Below the pieces are notes generated by a model, which saw only the letters and a list, made by a program, of their open reading frames with translations, did no database searches and had not been told where the DNA came from. The translations under genes were made by a program, and so were the position numbers. Below, one piece after another: positions 1-14,698 of a DNA stretch of 64,000 nt. Each line of letters starts with the position of its first letter. Position 1 is the stretch's first letter. This DNA is from Charina bottae (taxonomy: Eukaryota; Chordata; Lepidosauria; Squamata; Charinaidae), in the NCBI GenBank assembly GCA_023362775.1, contig JALMGJ010000001.1, positions 60,853,501 through 60,917,500 on the forward strand, given 5' to 3'.

Positions 1-2541
1 TTATGATTGATACTGAAAATAGGTTCAGGTTTTATGTGAAATGTAGATATTTATAATGATGCCTATTTACATAAGATTTTCATTGTTGCTGCTATTTTTT
101 TTCCAAACCACCATAAACAAATTCTGTATGAAAAATGCGATCACAAAAAAATTCCTTAGAAATAAAATAGGAGATTGCTGGGTACATGTCTGCATAATTA
201 TACTACTTTTTACATCTCAGAAAATACGTACCTTTATAGAATGGGAATGAGGCCTCCAATGGAGTGAAACTTCCATATTCTGGACAAAATGTATACTGAA
301 TGTATCAGAACAGCAACAAGTATTTTAGCTTTTAAGGGAAATTTTATTGTACTAAAACCTTTGCACAAAATATATATGTGCGCTTCAAATATATGTGTGC
401 TACTTTACAAAACTGGAATCGGCTTTTGTTTTGGGTTCAGCAGAATGACTTTTGTTGACAGTCTAGGCGGGGTTAGCATAGATATACTGAGAGCAGCACA
501 AACCATAACCATCAGTAAGCAGCAGGTGTGAACAACATAAAACAGGATTAGCATTGAACCAAAGTGTGTAGTAACAACAGAAGCCCTGGCTTAGTTGCAG
601 AAGGAAAGTCAAATAGAAACAGTCCCACACCATGCACACCCAGTTTACTAAACATTGTTCAATAGACTAGGTAAATGATGCTGTTTAGTTGCTGCACAGT
701 CCTAAGTAATTTTTTTATACCTGCTTTTCAGTGTTCTCACAGTTGAGTAGTCTATACTGCAAGCCCATTTGGAGTATGGACCTGTTTGAATTTTGTATTA
801 CGTCTTTTATACAAAAGTACAATTATATTAATTCAGTCCCATAGAATTTAAGTGGAATGGGGGAAAAACAAGATATTGTTAGGGGCAAACTAGGTTGAAG
901 TAGACTGGCCTTGAAGAGGGTGTAGAAATTATTATTATTCTTTGTAGTAATGATGCTTATATAGAATTTCAATAGGGTTAAAATGTGCCACAGTCAAAGT
1001 TCTTAGAATGAACATGTAAACTGGGAAAAAACCAATGATGGGATAGAGGTATAGAGGTATTTTATGTTTGGTTTTGTTTTTTCCTGTGTACATGTTAATT
1101 GCATGTTACTGTTCCTAATGTCTATTTTTTAAAATGTTTTTATCGTTAATGATTTCAGTAGCCATATAGTCCACACAGAGAATTCAGATGGCAAGGAAAT
1201 TAAAAACATAATGAATGAATGAATGTGAAATATTAATGGTTAATTTCACATTTTACGATTGCTGACTTTATACGCGTGGAACAAAATATATGTTGACTAT
1301 TTTATTTTGCAGTCTGTGTTTCCTGATATATAAATACACAGTTTTAGAAGTATTATTTTTCCACATGACAATTCTTAGTCTTCTTGATAACCCCTCTGCA
1401 AGATTTATTTGAGCACCAGAATGTAAGGAAAGGTTTTGGAGAATACTCAGCTATATTGTGTATGAGGCTGGTAACAAAGCAAGCGCTGTTTTAAAAATTG
1501 CTCTGCACCCTGCAGCTCCCATTGAGAAAAAATAAGGGATGCTGAGTTTCAGCGCCTTTGAAATTCTGACCCCAATTGTAGCAGCTGTGCACTTTGGTGA
1601 ATTATGGTATCTAGATTCAATATAGCTAATTTAAAAGTACAGCTCTTTTCCCATCCTGTGGAAACATCTCATTTTTTGAAAATGGCACTGGGACATAAGA
1701 ATTATTTTTTCAAATACTGTGTTCTCCTTTTCTCTGTACCTGCACGTGTTAGCACTGGTATACACATTTCTAAATATAATCTGTGATCAGGCAGAATTAT
1801 TTTTAGCTCTCACAATTTATTATACCAGTTAAGGCTGTAGTCTTAAACTCTAAAATCTAGGGAGTAAGTCCCATTGAACTCCGTGGGTTTACTTTAAAAA
1901 AAATCATGCATAGAACTGTACAGTAGACATGCAATCAGATCTGTAGGCATTTTTTTTTACAGTCTAGTGTATGTATCCTGGGCATTTTATAGTGCTACTT
2001 AAATATATTGGTGATCTGGGAGAAAAAATATGTATAATAAATAAACTAGCTAAACATAGCATTTTACAAATAATGCTTTTCTACCCAGAAGCATAGTGAC
2101 TTGTGCAATCAATGGGTACATCATGATTGTATTTTGGCTCCCTACAATATTAAGAAAGTTCCCATATATATGCATCTGAAACATTGCAAGCTATATAGAA
2201 TCCCAACAAATAAATACCATACATATATTTTTTTTTTAAAATCTATCTGAAAATAATATTCAAGAGAGATTTGTGAAATAGGAATTGTGACGGTGGAACA
2301 TATATTTTTGTAAGCCTAAAAGGCTAACACTTTTTAGAAAATCACAGGGAGCGCCTATATTATGGGATAATTCTTATATATTGACTTGCTTCTCCATTCT
2401 GTATATAAAAGTACAATATACAGTTTTCCAGTTTTGGACTAAATCCCATATTTCAAAAGCAATTATGTTTTTTAAAAATACTTTTATTGACTTTACTCGG
2501 ATTTTTAACTAATGCGCATAGATTAACATATATAGATAAGG
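1..2541. other. Non-coding stretch, no gene recognised
   Basis: AT-rich sequence without a coding pattern; the short open frames show no recognisable domain. Around 1858-1925 there is a degraded piece of an amniote dispersed repeat (a 'gtaagtcccattgaactc' type segment), and similar pieces recur near 33575 and 53890. By position this is probably deep intron or upstream DNA of ESRRG, which is an inference from the exons at 44.2 and 62.6 kb. Confidence 0.5.
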
Positions 2542-2554
2542 TATATACTGTATA

Positions 2555-2901
2555 GGGACGTGTTGGCTCAGCGGGTAAGACGCCAGGCTTGTTGATCGGA
2601 AGATCGCAAGTTCGCAAGATCGCAAGTTCGGAGGTTCGAACCCTAGCCCTGCGTGCGGAGTGAGCTCCCGCACTAGCTCCAGCTCTTGCCAACCTAGCAA
2701 TTCGAAAGCATGCAAATGCAAGTAGATTAATAGGTACCACTTCGATGGGTAGGTAACAGCGTTCCGCGCGTGTCATGCGGCCACATGACCGTGGAAGCGT
2801 CTTCGGACAACGCTGGCTCTTTGGCTAACAAACGGAGATGAGCACCGGCCCCTAGAGTCGGACACGACTGCACAAATGTGCGGGGGGTACCTTTACCTTT
2901 T
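2555..2901 (+). mobile_element. Sauria-type tRNA-derived SINE, copy 1
   Basis: Full-length SINE. The 5' part is tRNA-like, with an A-box-like TGGCTCAGCGGG and a B-box-like GGTTCGAACCC, as expected for an internal pol III promoter. A unique middle follows, then a 3' end reading AGTCGGACACGACT and an ACCTTTACCTTT tail. It is flanked by a perfect 13-bp target duplication, TATATACTGTATA, at 2542-2554 and 2902-2914. The tRNA part has a short internal duplication (GATCGCAAGTTCG is repeated) that the other copies here lack. The family is known from squamates and is thought to use Bov-B machinery; the assignment rests on recognition and was not searched. Confidence 0.9.
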
Positions 2902-2914
2902 TATATACTGTATA

Positions 2915-5900
2915 TAGTCCTTGAAACAGACAATTTTCATGTAGGAAATCTGAACTTGGTAGAAAAAGCTTTGCCCTAATCAGAACTGGTAAAGATACTA
3001 TTTATTTATTTATTTGGCTGTGATTGAAAGGATACATTTCCAAATCTTTTCAGATGTTTCCATCTTTGACATTACCCTAGAACCTTCCTTTTTTTCTTTA
3101 ATGTCTCTGTTTAATGTTTGTTGCTTGTTTATTAAAAACAAAAAAACCCCTAAAGCAGTTTATTAATTAAAACTACCAGAAACCAAAAACTGGGAAACAA
3201 GGAGTGAATGTTTTAAAGGGAAGGGGCAAACCCAAAAATATTAAGTAAGATCTCCAGTTTTAAGAATAATTTTACCTTAAAAGATTGATTATTACAGATC
3301 GAATGAAATTACTGTATTCCTTTTCTGTTTCTGTGCACCTCCCTGCCTTTAAAGGATTATTGGTGTGCCTCCATATTTTTTACCATGCAGTTAATGGTGG
3401 AGTAAGTCTTGGACAGTACTCATAAGTATGTAACAGTTTGCATGCTTATCTGAAGCTTATCCAAACTGCTTAACCTTTCTGGCCTCAAAATCAGTCTGCA
3501 AATCCTATGAGAGCAGACTGTCTTGTGAGATTTTAAATAGACCCTTGTTTGTGTCAGATCAGAAATACACCAAGAATTTTAATATAGGATTTCAGTAGTT
3601 TTCTTTCCTACCCCTCAATCCTTCCTTACAATAACCTTTTTATATAAAGTGCAAATATATCGTTTGAATACACATTTTTCCAAGTGCTATTGCCAGTTCA
3701 GATCAGCTTTAAAACAATCAATTCCTATCTCTCTGGGATTATCTCCTATTGCTACAGTAATCCAAAAATGCTTCTTCCATCTTTTAAATTGAGAAGTTTG
3801 CAATAAACTCTATTTTGTTATATTGATAAACAGGTAAAAATTAACTTATCATATAGACTAGAATTCTCTTTATCTGGTCGGTAAAGAGCTCAAGAGAAGT
3901 AATGATTAAGGTGCAGGCACAGAGTTTATTTCTGAATATAAACATAATGTACATACATTGCTATTAAGGCCATTAAAAATCAGGTAAGACATCAGAAATC
4001 TGGACATGAAGAGTAAGTGGGATTTGAAGTAAATTTCTGATGCCACCTTTGGTTATGAGTAAGAAGTCTACCAGGAGCAAAAGCAGAGAGAAAGAACTCT
4101 GAAAGATCTGATGGCAATACTTGGAAGGCTGTATGTGCTTGCATTGTGTATTGTTGTTGTTGTTGTTGTTATATTTTGAATGTATTGCCTGCATTTTCAG
4201 ATTCTAAAAATTGCATTATTACAGCATTTCCTTTCTACGTATCTTGAACCTGGAAGTTTGGTGAATCACTATTACTGAAATCGGCAGGGATTTGGGGTTT
4301 GCATCTAACAAGTAGTACGCTTCAGGCAGAAACCCAGTACATTTTTAAGCAATCAGTCGACGCCACAGAATGCAGAACAGTTTGTAAGTAGAGAAATATA
4401 GTTCAGGGTTGGAAACAACAGCATGCATTTTTTAATGTATGTAGTTCAAAAGCATCAGCTGTTTTCCTGCTGGTGAAGGTTTTAGTTATCCCTTCCTTAT
4501 GTGATAACTCTATTGCTAAATATGTCCTAAAAGAATAAGAGTGGGTGAGAGCATCTTTGAGAATCTTCTATGAGATTAAAAAATGGAATTTGGTTAGAAA
4601 ATGCAAGTGAACAGCTGGTTGCTTATTTAACCATATCCCATAGTTTTGTACATAGATTTTTCTCTCTTCCCCTTCCCTTCTCCTTTCTTGCATGCCCCTT
4701 TCTGCTACGCTGACGATAATGTACCTGGAAGGAAAAGGCAGTATGAGCCAAGGCAGCCAGCGTCAGACAGGGCGGTCTGCCATCTGTCCCACCTGCTGCA
4801 TTCATGTGTCCATCTGCTTACTGCAATTGCTCATTGCAAGCTTCAACAGAAGAATGTTCAGCCTGAAAAGGAGGCAGTGTGAATTATTTAGGTACCTCTA
4901 GTGTAAATAAAGAAAGGAAAATAGAAGGGGGGGGGAGGTTGGGTGGATTGGGGGAAGAACCTCCCATTGTGGGATGTTTTGGAATGTGTTTAATGCATGA
5001 GAGCATTTGATTTGCATGTAGATTTAGATGTACAGATGATTATGAAGATTACAATCCAGTGAATTTTATCCTGATTTACCTGGCTTACCCATAAAATGTA
5101 GCTGCTTCTTAGATAAAAAAAAGATGTGGCAAGCTTTAGCCCAGGTAAAGCTGCTAAAATCTCATATTTAGAGAATTAATTTAGCCAGTATCGCTCTTTA
5201 TAAGAGCTATGGGGAGATCCTTGTCTACCAAGACTTTATAGGAATTAAGAGATTTTATACCTCATGAAATGGCCATGGCTACCCTTATTTTAAGCTAATT
5301 CAGTTGGAAAAAAGTATCAAAGATTTTTATTTCCTCATGTCCTTTAAAATCTTATTTCTAACCCCAGATATAATTTCATACAGCTATTGCTGTAAGCATG
5401 TGTGCATGCTAATGGAGATTTTTTTAAGTTACAAAAGAAAATTGCACCACAATTGTACTATATAGCCAGAAATATAATAATTATGTTATAATCAGCTAAA
5501 ACAGCTCCTAAAATTAACCCCCAAAATTAGATGATTTATGGCCATCTTTAATTACTTATATTTCTTTTTTAATCAAATCATCCAAATTATCTGTTAAGTA
5601 TATTTGACATATTGGCTTTATTTGTGAAGTTTTTAAAACTATTATTCTTCCAATTTTAATAAAAATGAAACTTTTATTTTAATGCAATTTTTATGACACA
5701 GAGAATGAAGACAGCTTAGGTTTTTACACTTCTGTGACAAAGACGGATTTTCAATTCTTCAGCAATATCTATCCAAGTCTAATTTTGTTTGGCTTTTTTT
5801 CTAAGCCAAACATAAAAGAAGAACTTTTCATAAGATGTGTCTCTGAAAAAAATACAGGGTTAGGTGTCACTACTTTGTCTAGTTTTAGATCTGTAGAATA

Positions 5901-6981
5901 AAGACACACAGTATCTTGATATCTCAGCTGCCTACCTAAGCTGCCTCTCTAAGATTTGCATGAAATTCAGCCACAGTCTTCAAAGGGATTTGAGTGGATT
6001 TGATTCTTTAAGGTTAGTTCTTGTCAAATCTATTTTCAATTCTTATGCAAAACTCTTTTAATGTTGTTTAAAGCCAATAAGACTGCAGCTGTTATTAGGA
6101 GAATTTCACATACTTGCAATAAATAGTTATGAGAACCACTCTATTGGCATGAGAAAAAAAACCCAAGAATTTACTTGTATTATTTCAAATTAAGACTCTA
6201 TTCTTTTAATTATTTGCTGTGCAAATTTCAACTATTGGGGTATCTGATATTGCACTCATACCACAAGCTCCTTACTTTTTTTGTTAATGTACTCAGAGAA
6301 CAATTAAACTTTGTTTTACAGAGTGGTTATATTAGAAAGCTTAATTTTTGTACAGTTATTTCGTTTTCTTAATGCTTAGTTATGTCGCTGCATTCAGCAA
6401 ACAAGCAGACAAGGTCTGGTCTGTTGGCATGGGGTATCCTATGAAGAAGCCTAATAGTGACTTTCAAAATGAATATGTGGGGTAGAATGATAATGTGGGA
6501 AATGAAGAATATTTAATACTATATGCATGTACATGGGAGTATATAATATATGCATCTCTATCAGACAGATGCCATGCTCTGTTACTATATAGCTTACTTT
6601 CACATCACTGCCAGATATTTTAAGACCATCTTATGGGGACTAGGTGATAAAGACCAGGAGTGGACAATCCAGAATATCCAAAATAGCCTGCTATGCAGAG
6701 CAACCAACATAAGCAGTTCCCAGATTGTTTCCACGCAAAATAACAAAGCAACTCTTATTTTCACTTAGTACTATAGTACCATCAGCTGTAGACTGTAGAC
6801 TGTTGTATTTGGAGAGAAAAGCTGAAAATTAAGCAGAAATTAAGGATTTAAAATTTACCTACACATTTTAGTTAAGAGCATACAGTTCATTTGAATGTAA
6901 ATGATGGCTTTATTTAGGCTTCATTTAACAACAATGTTTAAGCTTTTGCAGTCAGTTTGAATTGTATTAAAAGCTAGCTGT
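2915..6981. other. Non-coding stretch, simple repeats only
   Basis: No gene recognised. It contains a (TTG)n run near 4150-4170, a (TTTA)n run near 3001-3014 and a poly-G run near 4927. The open frames at 4623-4901 overlap on both strands and show no domain. Confidence 0.5.
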
Positions 6982-6993
6982 CTGGTACCATTA

Positions 6994-7334
6994 TAGGTAA
7001 AGGTAAAGGTTCCCCCCATACAGTTGGGCAGTCGTGTCCGACTCTAGGGGCCAGTGCTCATCTCCGTTTGTTAGCCGAAGAGCCAGCGTTGTCCGAAGAC
7101 GCTTCCACGGTCATGTGGCCGACATGACACACACGGAACGCTGTTACCTACCCACCGAAGTGGTACCTATAAATCTACTTGCATTTGCATGCTTTCGAAT
7201 TGCTAGGTTAGCAAGAGCTGGGGCGAGTGCGGGAGCTCACCCCGTCAGGCAGGGCTAGGGATTAGAACCTCCGAACCTGCGATCTTCCGATCGACAAGCC
7301 TGGCGTCTTACCCGCTGAGCCACCATGCCCCCTT
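6994..7334 (-). mobile_element. Sauria-type tRNA-derived SINE, copy 2
   Basis: Same family as the copy at 2555 in the opposite orientation. On the + strand it begins with the reversed tail (GGTAAAGGTAAAGG) and the shared GTCGTGTCCGACTCT segment, and it ends with the reversed tRNA head (CCCGCTGAGCCACC). Target duplications of 12 bp lie at 6982-6993 (CTGGTACCATTA) and 7335-7346 (CTAGTACCATTA), with one mismatch, so it may be somewhat older than copy 1. Confidence 0.9.
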
Positions 7335-7346
7335 CTAGTACCATTA

Positions 7347-10300
7347 ATGTGGCTATTTATTGACATTATTTATTAATTATATGATTATGTAGCATCTATG
7401 GCACTACTTAATAATGTTACCCAGAGTCCCATTATTTCCATTCCACAATTGGATATAAATGCTGTGCATTCCCTTCCCCTCTCAACACTTAATGTTTGGA
7501 GAGCAGGAGAGAATAGAATTGGTTTGGATAAGGGAGATAAGTAAAGAAGCCTGTCCAGATATCTGATAATGAATTTTGTTTGCAGGATACTTCAAGATAT
7601 TTTACTAAGAAAATGGTTACAGTTAGAACAATTTTCTGTAGAAGAGATGCAAAAAATTATATATTTTCAACCCTTTTTAGAAATAAATTTTCTACATTAG
7701 CATGGATTCCAAGTGCAGTGCTAAGTTACTTGAAGTTTATGGTGATTTTGACAAGAAACTAATTTGTAAGTCTGTCTGGGTCTAAAAAGTGCAAATAATA
7801 AGCAAAGTGGTGAGATGAAAGACCAGATTAATAAAGATGAAGCTTTCGTTCTTTCTTTCTGTCTATCTTACTTGTTATCCATTCTTGAATGAAAGCTCAG
7901 AAGGAACTAAGTAGTTAATTTCTCTGGGAGACCAAATGGGCGTATTACCTCAAATGACACATTTGCTCCTGAGCTCCAGCAGGAGAAATGAGTCATATTA
8001 AAAATTAGTTTGGTAGGACTTGAATAGGACACATTTTTCTCCCTTCTGCATACTGCATCTCTAATGTTGCCAATCCCTCACTTTTTGTAATTGCCAAATT
8101 CATTTTCAGAAATTAGTGAAGGATATAGGCAGGGGGTAGTTCAGCAAACAAAGCTATTTTGACCAATCATGAGGTTGGTTTCAGCACACTGTTGTGAGCT
8201 GAATACTGAGAAAACAAGGACATACATGAACTCATAGACAGTAATCTTTTTCATATTCATTGATTAAAAACCGTAACAGTTTGAGAAAAATAAGGCTTTA
8301 GAACAGTCTCCACTAGTATAGAGCAATATTAGCATCTTCCAACTGCCTGTTTGGACTAGAGCAAAGTCTTTGCTCAGTTTGCACAGCAGCTTTGCAGTAT
8401 CTTAAGAATCCATCATGATTTGTAGATGTATGCCTGAAAAATTACATCACCGGAAAGCCAAATTCCACCTCAGAAAAATATCAATAACCGCAATTATACT
8501 GCCATCCAAAGGCGGAGGCTTTGCTTCATCCAGAACCCAGTTGAATTTTCCCCCCTGACCCCATTTCAGATTATTCTGCCTCTCTCCCCTCCCACCCCCA
8601 TATATTTTACTTTTATGGTCAAGTCCCTTGCAACTTACTAATCTGAAAAGGAAATACCTTATTACTGTGAATTTGCAATGAATTTACAATGAAATGGCTT
8701 TAACAAATGGGAAAATACAGTTTTGTTTCTTTAAAATGTTATGCTGACAGTTATTTACTAAACTAGTGAGAATGTTAAATAGGAAAAAAATGTATCTTTT
8801 TTCATTCCTACAGACCATGGTTTTATTCAGACAAAAATGTCTTTGGCTCCTTTTGCCCATAAGCTCCCTTCATGCAAGCTATGATTAAAACCAAGTAAGC
8901 ATACTTTCCAAGTTTGGACAAATACAACGGAACTCATACAAAGGAAACAAGAAGTTACTCATGCAGGCAGAAGCCTTTGTCATATCTCAGTTTATTAAGC
9001 CAAGATACGATCATCCAGTTAATATTTTCCCTATACAAAGAGGGAGGAAGGGTGAGTAGTGGGTGAGTTCCTCTGTGGGAAAAGTGTGTGGATGGAGTAT
9101 GAGCACACTTGTGAGTCTAATTCCTTCCTTCCTCTTGAGAGAATTTGAAGAATACGCATACTACATATCAGCACAGCTGAAGTGGATGAATTTGGTTAAA
9201 TTAAAGAAAGAACTAGAGGTCAGTCTAGTAGCATGCAGACATTAGAAACAGAAGCTTCAAAGGAGACCATCAAAGCCACACATTACTAGTAAGAAAAATC
9301 ACCTGAAGTTATTTCCTGTTCTTCTTTGCAGGCTCAGCTTCATTTCAGTACTCCAATATTTTAGTTATATTTTGTTTAAAGTGTTAATTTAAATGTTTGT
9401 GGGATTTGCTTTAATAAAACGATGGTGCTGTTTGCAAAGAATGCTATTCCTGTCATTGGATTTGTGAGTGTAAAGATGGGAAACGGCGTTAGTGAAGGCA
9501 CTGGGCTGTTCATTTTATACTATTACCTGTCCATCTGTCCACTGGAATGGACCACTTATCATGCTTCTAGATTTTTCTCTTTCGACTTTAAGAATTATGA
9601 AAGAAAAAATCCATTTTTTCCCTGTTCCTTTGTGACAGGTAGACTGAAGATTGTGGCCATTTGGATTAAAAACATATCCATCACTACCAGCCGACAGGTT
9701 ATTATTATGTCTCTTTTGAATATATGAATTTCATCTGCTATGTATTGGAAGTCTAAGAATGCCAACTTTTTATATAAATAATTATCTTGCCAGTGATGTA
9801 CTGCATACTGTTGCCATATTTTTTCACTTTCACAGCATTCTTGGCCTCATCACCTATAACATAAATCTTAAGCTTTCATATTTAATAAAAACCTTTAGAC
9901 TAGCAATCTCTCCGTAATGCAGAGTGAACCAATCTCACATCATCATCTGGCTATCATTTATTTGTTTTGTGATGACAGATGTTTTAGGAGATATCCCTGT
10001 TTAAATTTGATGGCATGTTTGATACAGCCAGGCAGTGGAAAGAGACCATATTTATAGTCTAATTCTGAACTTGATGGTGTATGCATCTGCTAAGTAGATT
10101 TCTAATTGAGAATTGGGGAAATGATGTCAGGTACCTCATTTAGTATCTGGATTTTCTGGATATAAGTGAAATGGAAGATGCAAAATGTCCTCAGATTGCA
10201 ATTACTGTGTATATTTAGAAGACAATACATGGAAAGGTTGTTTAGAGTGGATAACATTGAGGTAAATGGGAACTCATAAGAACATTAGCAATTTGTTTCA

Positions 10301-11237
10301 ATACTGATTGTATAAGTGTATTTCCAAATGTACTGGAGCCATTTGTGATTTCTGCCCTTGTCTGGAATGTTATAAAATTTCATGTGCGTGATCTATTTAC
10401 CAATCCTTTCTTCAATTAAATGTGATTTCCCATGCCCGTGTATAATATTATACTCTAGCCCCCATTCTTGAGATTTGTTTTTTGTTTGTTTGCTTGTTTC
10501 ACCTTTAAAGCCCTGAGCACATTCAGCTAGAGTGTTTGACTCTTAAACTGAAATCAGTGTGATTTACAGTCAATTTACTAGATCTGACAAGTGTATGCCA
10601 ACTTAGTTAAAGCTTCAGGTGCATAAACTAGTTTTGATTCTATCCTATATACAAAATGCTTGTGATTGAATCCATTTCACTATCACAAACAGTTTAGATC
10701 TGCCAAGAAATAAATAAGTACAATAATTATAGCATTAAAATAGCCATATTAGATATCACTTTTTTTTAATAATACACAAATTGACTACATCTTCTCTCCT
10801 TCTGAAGCAAACACACAGTGAATATAATCAAATACTTGGTCAGAAAGGTGAATACTGCATATGCTAAAAGACATCCTTTATGTGGATTTGTTTAAATTGT
10901 TTGTATTTATCTCTAATAATTGTTGCTTAATTGTAAGGATTCTGAGAACAAGCAAAACTAGGAATAAATAGGCATATAAAGAATCTATAAAGATGTTTAT
11001 TCTGCTTTATTCATACAGACAGTAAAGAAGCAACATTATGCCGTTTTTGCCTAATATTTTGCTCAGGGAATCCAAAGGCAAGGCTCTAGCACACAAGGCC
11101 AATACCATGAATAGTTCTGAATTGATGTGACCAATGTGTAACAGTGAAAAAATCAAAGGGCTTCATGTTTTTCTTAGGCTTTGTCAACCTGCTTGCTGAA
11201 ATCCAAGAAATGACAACCCAATTGTGAGCATATATGT
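7347..11237. other. Non-coding stretch, no gene recognised
   Basis: AT-rich and unannotated. The longest open frame (9422-9727, 101 codons) has no recognisable domain and no splice or promoter context that I can support. Confidence 0.5.
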
Positions 11238-11536
<299 letters not shown>

Positions 11537-11563
11537 ATATCAAAAGTTCATCTCAATACTTTG

Positions 11564-12580
11564 TTACTGTATATATCGTTTGTTGGCAATGACAGAGGTC
11601 AAACATTTTCTGTAAGTCTTCACAAGGTTGGCACACACTGTTGCTGGTATGTTGGCCCATTCCTCCATGCAGATCTCCTCTAGAGCAGTGACGTTTTGGG
11701 GCTGTCGCTGGGCAACACGGACTTTCAACTCCCTCCAAAGGTTTTCTATGGGGTTGAGATCTGGAGACTGGCTAGGCCACTCCAGGACCTTGAAATGCTT
11801 CTTACGAAGCCACTCCTTCGTTGCCCAGGTGGTGTGTTTGGGATCATTGTCATGCTGAAAGACCCAGCCACGTTTCATCTTCAATGCCCTTGCTGATGGA
11901 AGGAGGTTTGCACTCAAAATCTCACGATACATGGCCCCATTCAGTCTTTCCTGTACACGGAACAGTCGTCCTGGTCCCTTTGCAGAGAAACAGCCCCAAA
12001 GCATGATGTTGCCACCCCCATGCTTCACAGTAGGTATGGTGTTCTTTGGATGCAACTCAGCATTCTCTCTCCTCCAAACACGACGAGTTGTGTTTCTACC
12101 AAACAGTTCTACTTTGGTTTCATCTGACCATATGACATTCTCCCAATCCTCTCCTGGATCATCCAAATGCTCTCTAGCAAACTTCAGACGGGCCCGGACA
12201 TGTACTGGCTTAAGCAGGGGGACACGTCTGGCACTGCAGGATCTGAGTCCCTGGCGGCGTAGTGTGTTACTGATGGTAGCCTTTGTTACGTTGGTCCCAG
12301 CTCTCTGCAGGTCATTCACTAGGTCCCCCCGTGTGGTTCTGGGATTTTTGCTCACCGTTCTTGTGATCATTTTGACTCCACGGGGTGAGATCTTGCGTGG
12401 AGCCCCAGATCGAGGGAGATTATCAGTGGTCTTGTATGTCTTCCATTTTCTAATTATTGCTCCCACAGTTGATTTCTTCACACCAAGCTGCTTGCCTATT
12501 GCAGATTCAGTCTTCCCAGCCTGGTGCAGGTCTACAATTTTGTTTCTGGTGTCCTTCGACAGCTCTTTGGTCTTCACCAT
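11564..12580 (-). CDS. Tc1-family transposase, apparently intact
   Basis: 338 codons from ATG to stop without interruption, the usual length for vertebrate Tc1 transposases (about 340). Residues 1-50 form the first helix-turn-helix of the paired-like DNA-binding domain. The [11 protein letters not shown] stretch (57-67) sits where the GRPR-like linker lies, and a second helix-turn-helix follows at about 70-120. The catalytic domain shows D153 ([11 protein letters not shown]), D244 (QHDNDPKHT) and E279 ([11 protein letters not shown]). Exactly 34 residues separate D244 and E279, giving the DD34E signature. The glycine-rich box is [11 protein letters not shown] (187-197). The enzyme would bind the terminal repeats and cut and paste the element at TA. 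No host promoter is evident, and function is inferred from sequence only. Confidence 0.95.
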   Translation of the reverse strand: MVKTKELSKDTRNKIVDLHQAGKTESAIGKQLGVKKSTVGAIIRKWKTYKTTDNLPRSGAPRKISPRGVKMITRTVSKNPRTTRGDLVNDLQRAGTNVTKATISNTLRRQGLRSCSARRVPLLKPVHVRARLKFAREHLDDPGEDWENVIWSDETKVELFGRNTTRRVWRRENAELHPKNTIPTVKHGGGNIMLWGCFSAKGPGRLFRVQERLNGAMYREILSANLLPSARALKMKRGWVFQHDNDPKHTTWATKEWLRKKHFKVLEWPSQSPDLNPIENLWRELKVRVAQRQPQNVTALEEICMEEWANIPATVCANLVKTYRKCLTSVIANKRYIQ

Positions 12581-12746
12581 AGTGGAGTTTGGAGTGTGAC
12601 TGTTTGAGGTTGTGGACAGGTGTCTTTTATACTGATAACAAGTTCAAACAGATGCCATTACTACAGGTAATGAGTGGAGGACAGAGGAGCCTCTTAAAGA
12701 AGAAGTTACAGGTCTGTGAGAGCCAGACGTCTTGCTTGTTTGTAGG

Positions 12747-12945
12747 TGACCAAATACTTATTTTCCACCATAATTTGCAAATAAATTCTTTCCGAATCAG
12801 ACAATGTGATTGTCTGGATTTGTTTTCTCATTTTGTCTCTCATAGTTGAGGTCTACCTATGATGTCAATTACAGGCCTCTCTCATCTTTTTAAGTGGGAG
12901 AACTTGCACAATTGGTGGCTGACTAAATACTTTTTTGCCCCACTG
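12747..12945 (-). repeat. Tc1 right terminal inverted repeat (199 bp)
   Basis: Exact reverse complement of 11338-11536 as read by eye. It ends GCCCCACTG and is followed directly by TATATATAT, so the TA target site is intact on this side. Confidence 0.93.
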
Positions 12946-12990
12946 TATATATATATGGATTTTATCATATACTTTAGTGTCTGTATATAA

Positions 12991-13620
<630 letters not shown>

Positions 13621-13791
13621 AATAAAATAATAAATAACCTTAAGAACAAGCACACCTACATTAGTAGCTCATTTATTTAATTATTCTAGGAATAATGATC
13701 TGAAATAGCTTGCTATTTACAAAGACAGATAAATGGAAAAACCAATTTTACTCATTTACTGATGTTAGATAACAAGTATGGTTATATCTAC

Positions 13792-14125
13792 TGGGGGCGT
13801 GGTGGCTCAGCGGGTAAGACGCCAGGCTTGTCGATCGGAAGATCGCAAGTTCAGAGGTTTGAATCCCTAGCCCCATGTGACGGAGTGAGCTCCCGCACTC
13901 GCCCCAGCTCTTGCCAACCTAGCAATTCGAAAGCATGCAAATGCAAGTAGATAAATAGGTACCACTTTGGTGGGATGGTAACAGCGTTCCGCGTGCGTCA
14001 TGCGGCCACATGACCGTGGAAGTGTCTTCGGACAACGCTGGCTCTTCAGCTAACAAATGGAGATGAGCACCGGCCCCTAGAGTCGGACATGACTGCACAA
14101 ATGTGCGGGGGGAAACTTTACCTTT
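13792..14125 (+). mobile_element. Sauria-type tRNA-derived SINE, copy 3
   Basis: Same head as copy 1 (GTGGTGGCTCAGCGGGTAAG), same middle, and the AGTCGGACATGACTGC 3' segment. The tail is short (CTTTACCTTT). The flanks TATGGTTATAT (from 13777) and TATGGTCATAT (from 14126) form an 11-bp target duplication with one mismatch. Confidence 0.9.
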
Positions 14126-14422
14126 TATGGTCATATACCTGGATCTGTCATAAAGAAAGAATTTTGTTCTGATTACCAATATATTGAATTTTTAAATTTT
14201 CTTATATAGACATTAGTTTTCTTTCTTGAACATTTGCAGTGTAAAATACTTAGTTGTATAGCTTGTGGCTTGAGATAACCTGCTATTTTTTTAAAAGTAA
14301 AAAAATAAGGGGTTTTTTTTCCCTAAATGAGGCCAAGTTTAACACTACTGAGCCAGTTGCCTCTGAACTTTTCAGGACATGATGGGGAAAGTTCATAGCT
14401 CACTGTCTGTTTAAAACTTTGA

Positions 14423-14479
14423 TCTAGGCCTGTTGGAAGCAAAGACCTAGAGGTATGTTGGTGGCCAGGGATCTACTCA
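14423..14479. repeat. 57-bp dispersed unit, copy A (unrecognised)
   Basis: This stretch, from TCTAGGCCTGTTGGAAGC to GGGATCTACTCA, is repeated at 19392-19448 with a single base difference (AAGCAAAG against AAGCGAAG). I do not recognise the unit. TCTAGGCC near its start and GACCTAGA in its middle form a weak inverted pair. Flanks of the two copies are unrelated. Confidence 0.8.
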
Positions 14480-14658
14480 ACCCGTAAGAGAAGCTGGTCC
14501 CTCAATACTTTCACAGGCTATAGGAGTATGCGGAAGATTAGTAACTGCCTGTTCTCCTTTCTGTTTTGGCACAGTTAGAAACGCATTCTCTTCTCTAATG
14601 CAATTCCTCTCTTATTATGCAATTCTCAGTGCTGCAGGTTTGAAGGATGACTTGCATA

Positions 14659-14659
14659 T

Positions 14660-14698
<39 letters not shown>

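Noticed and set aside
2555..2650. tRNA gene in the SINE heads (also at 7250, 13795, 32330, 36976)
   Set aside because: A and B boxes are present, but each is attached to a SINE body with target duplications, so these are not tRNA genes.
11931..12599. 222-codon open frame on the + strand
   Set aside because: Antisense shadow of the Tc1 transposase; no known domain.
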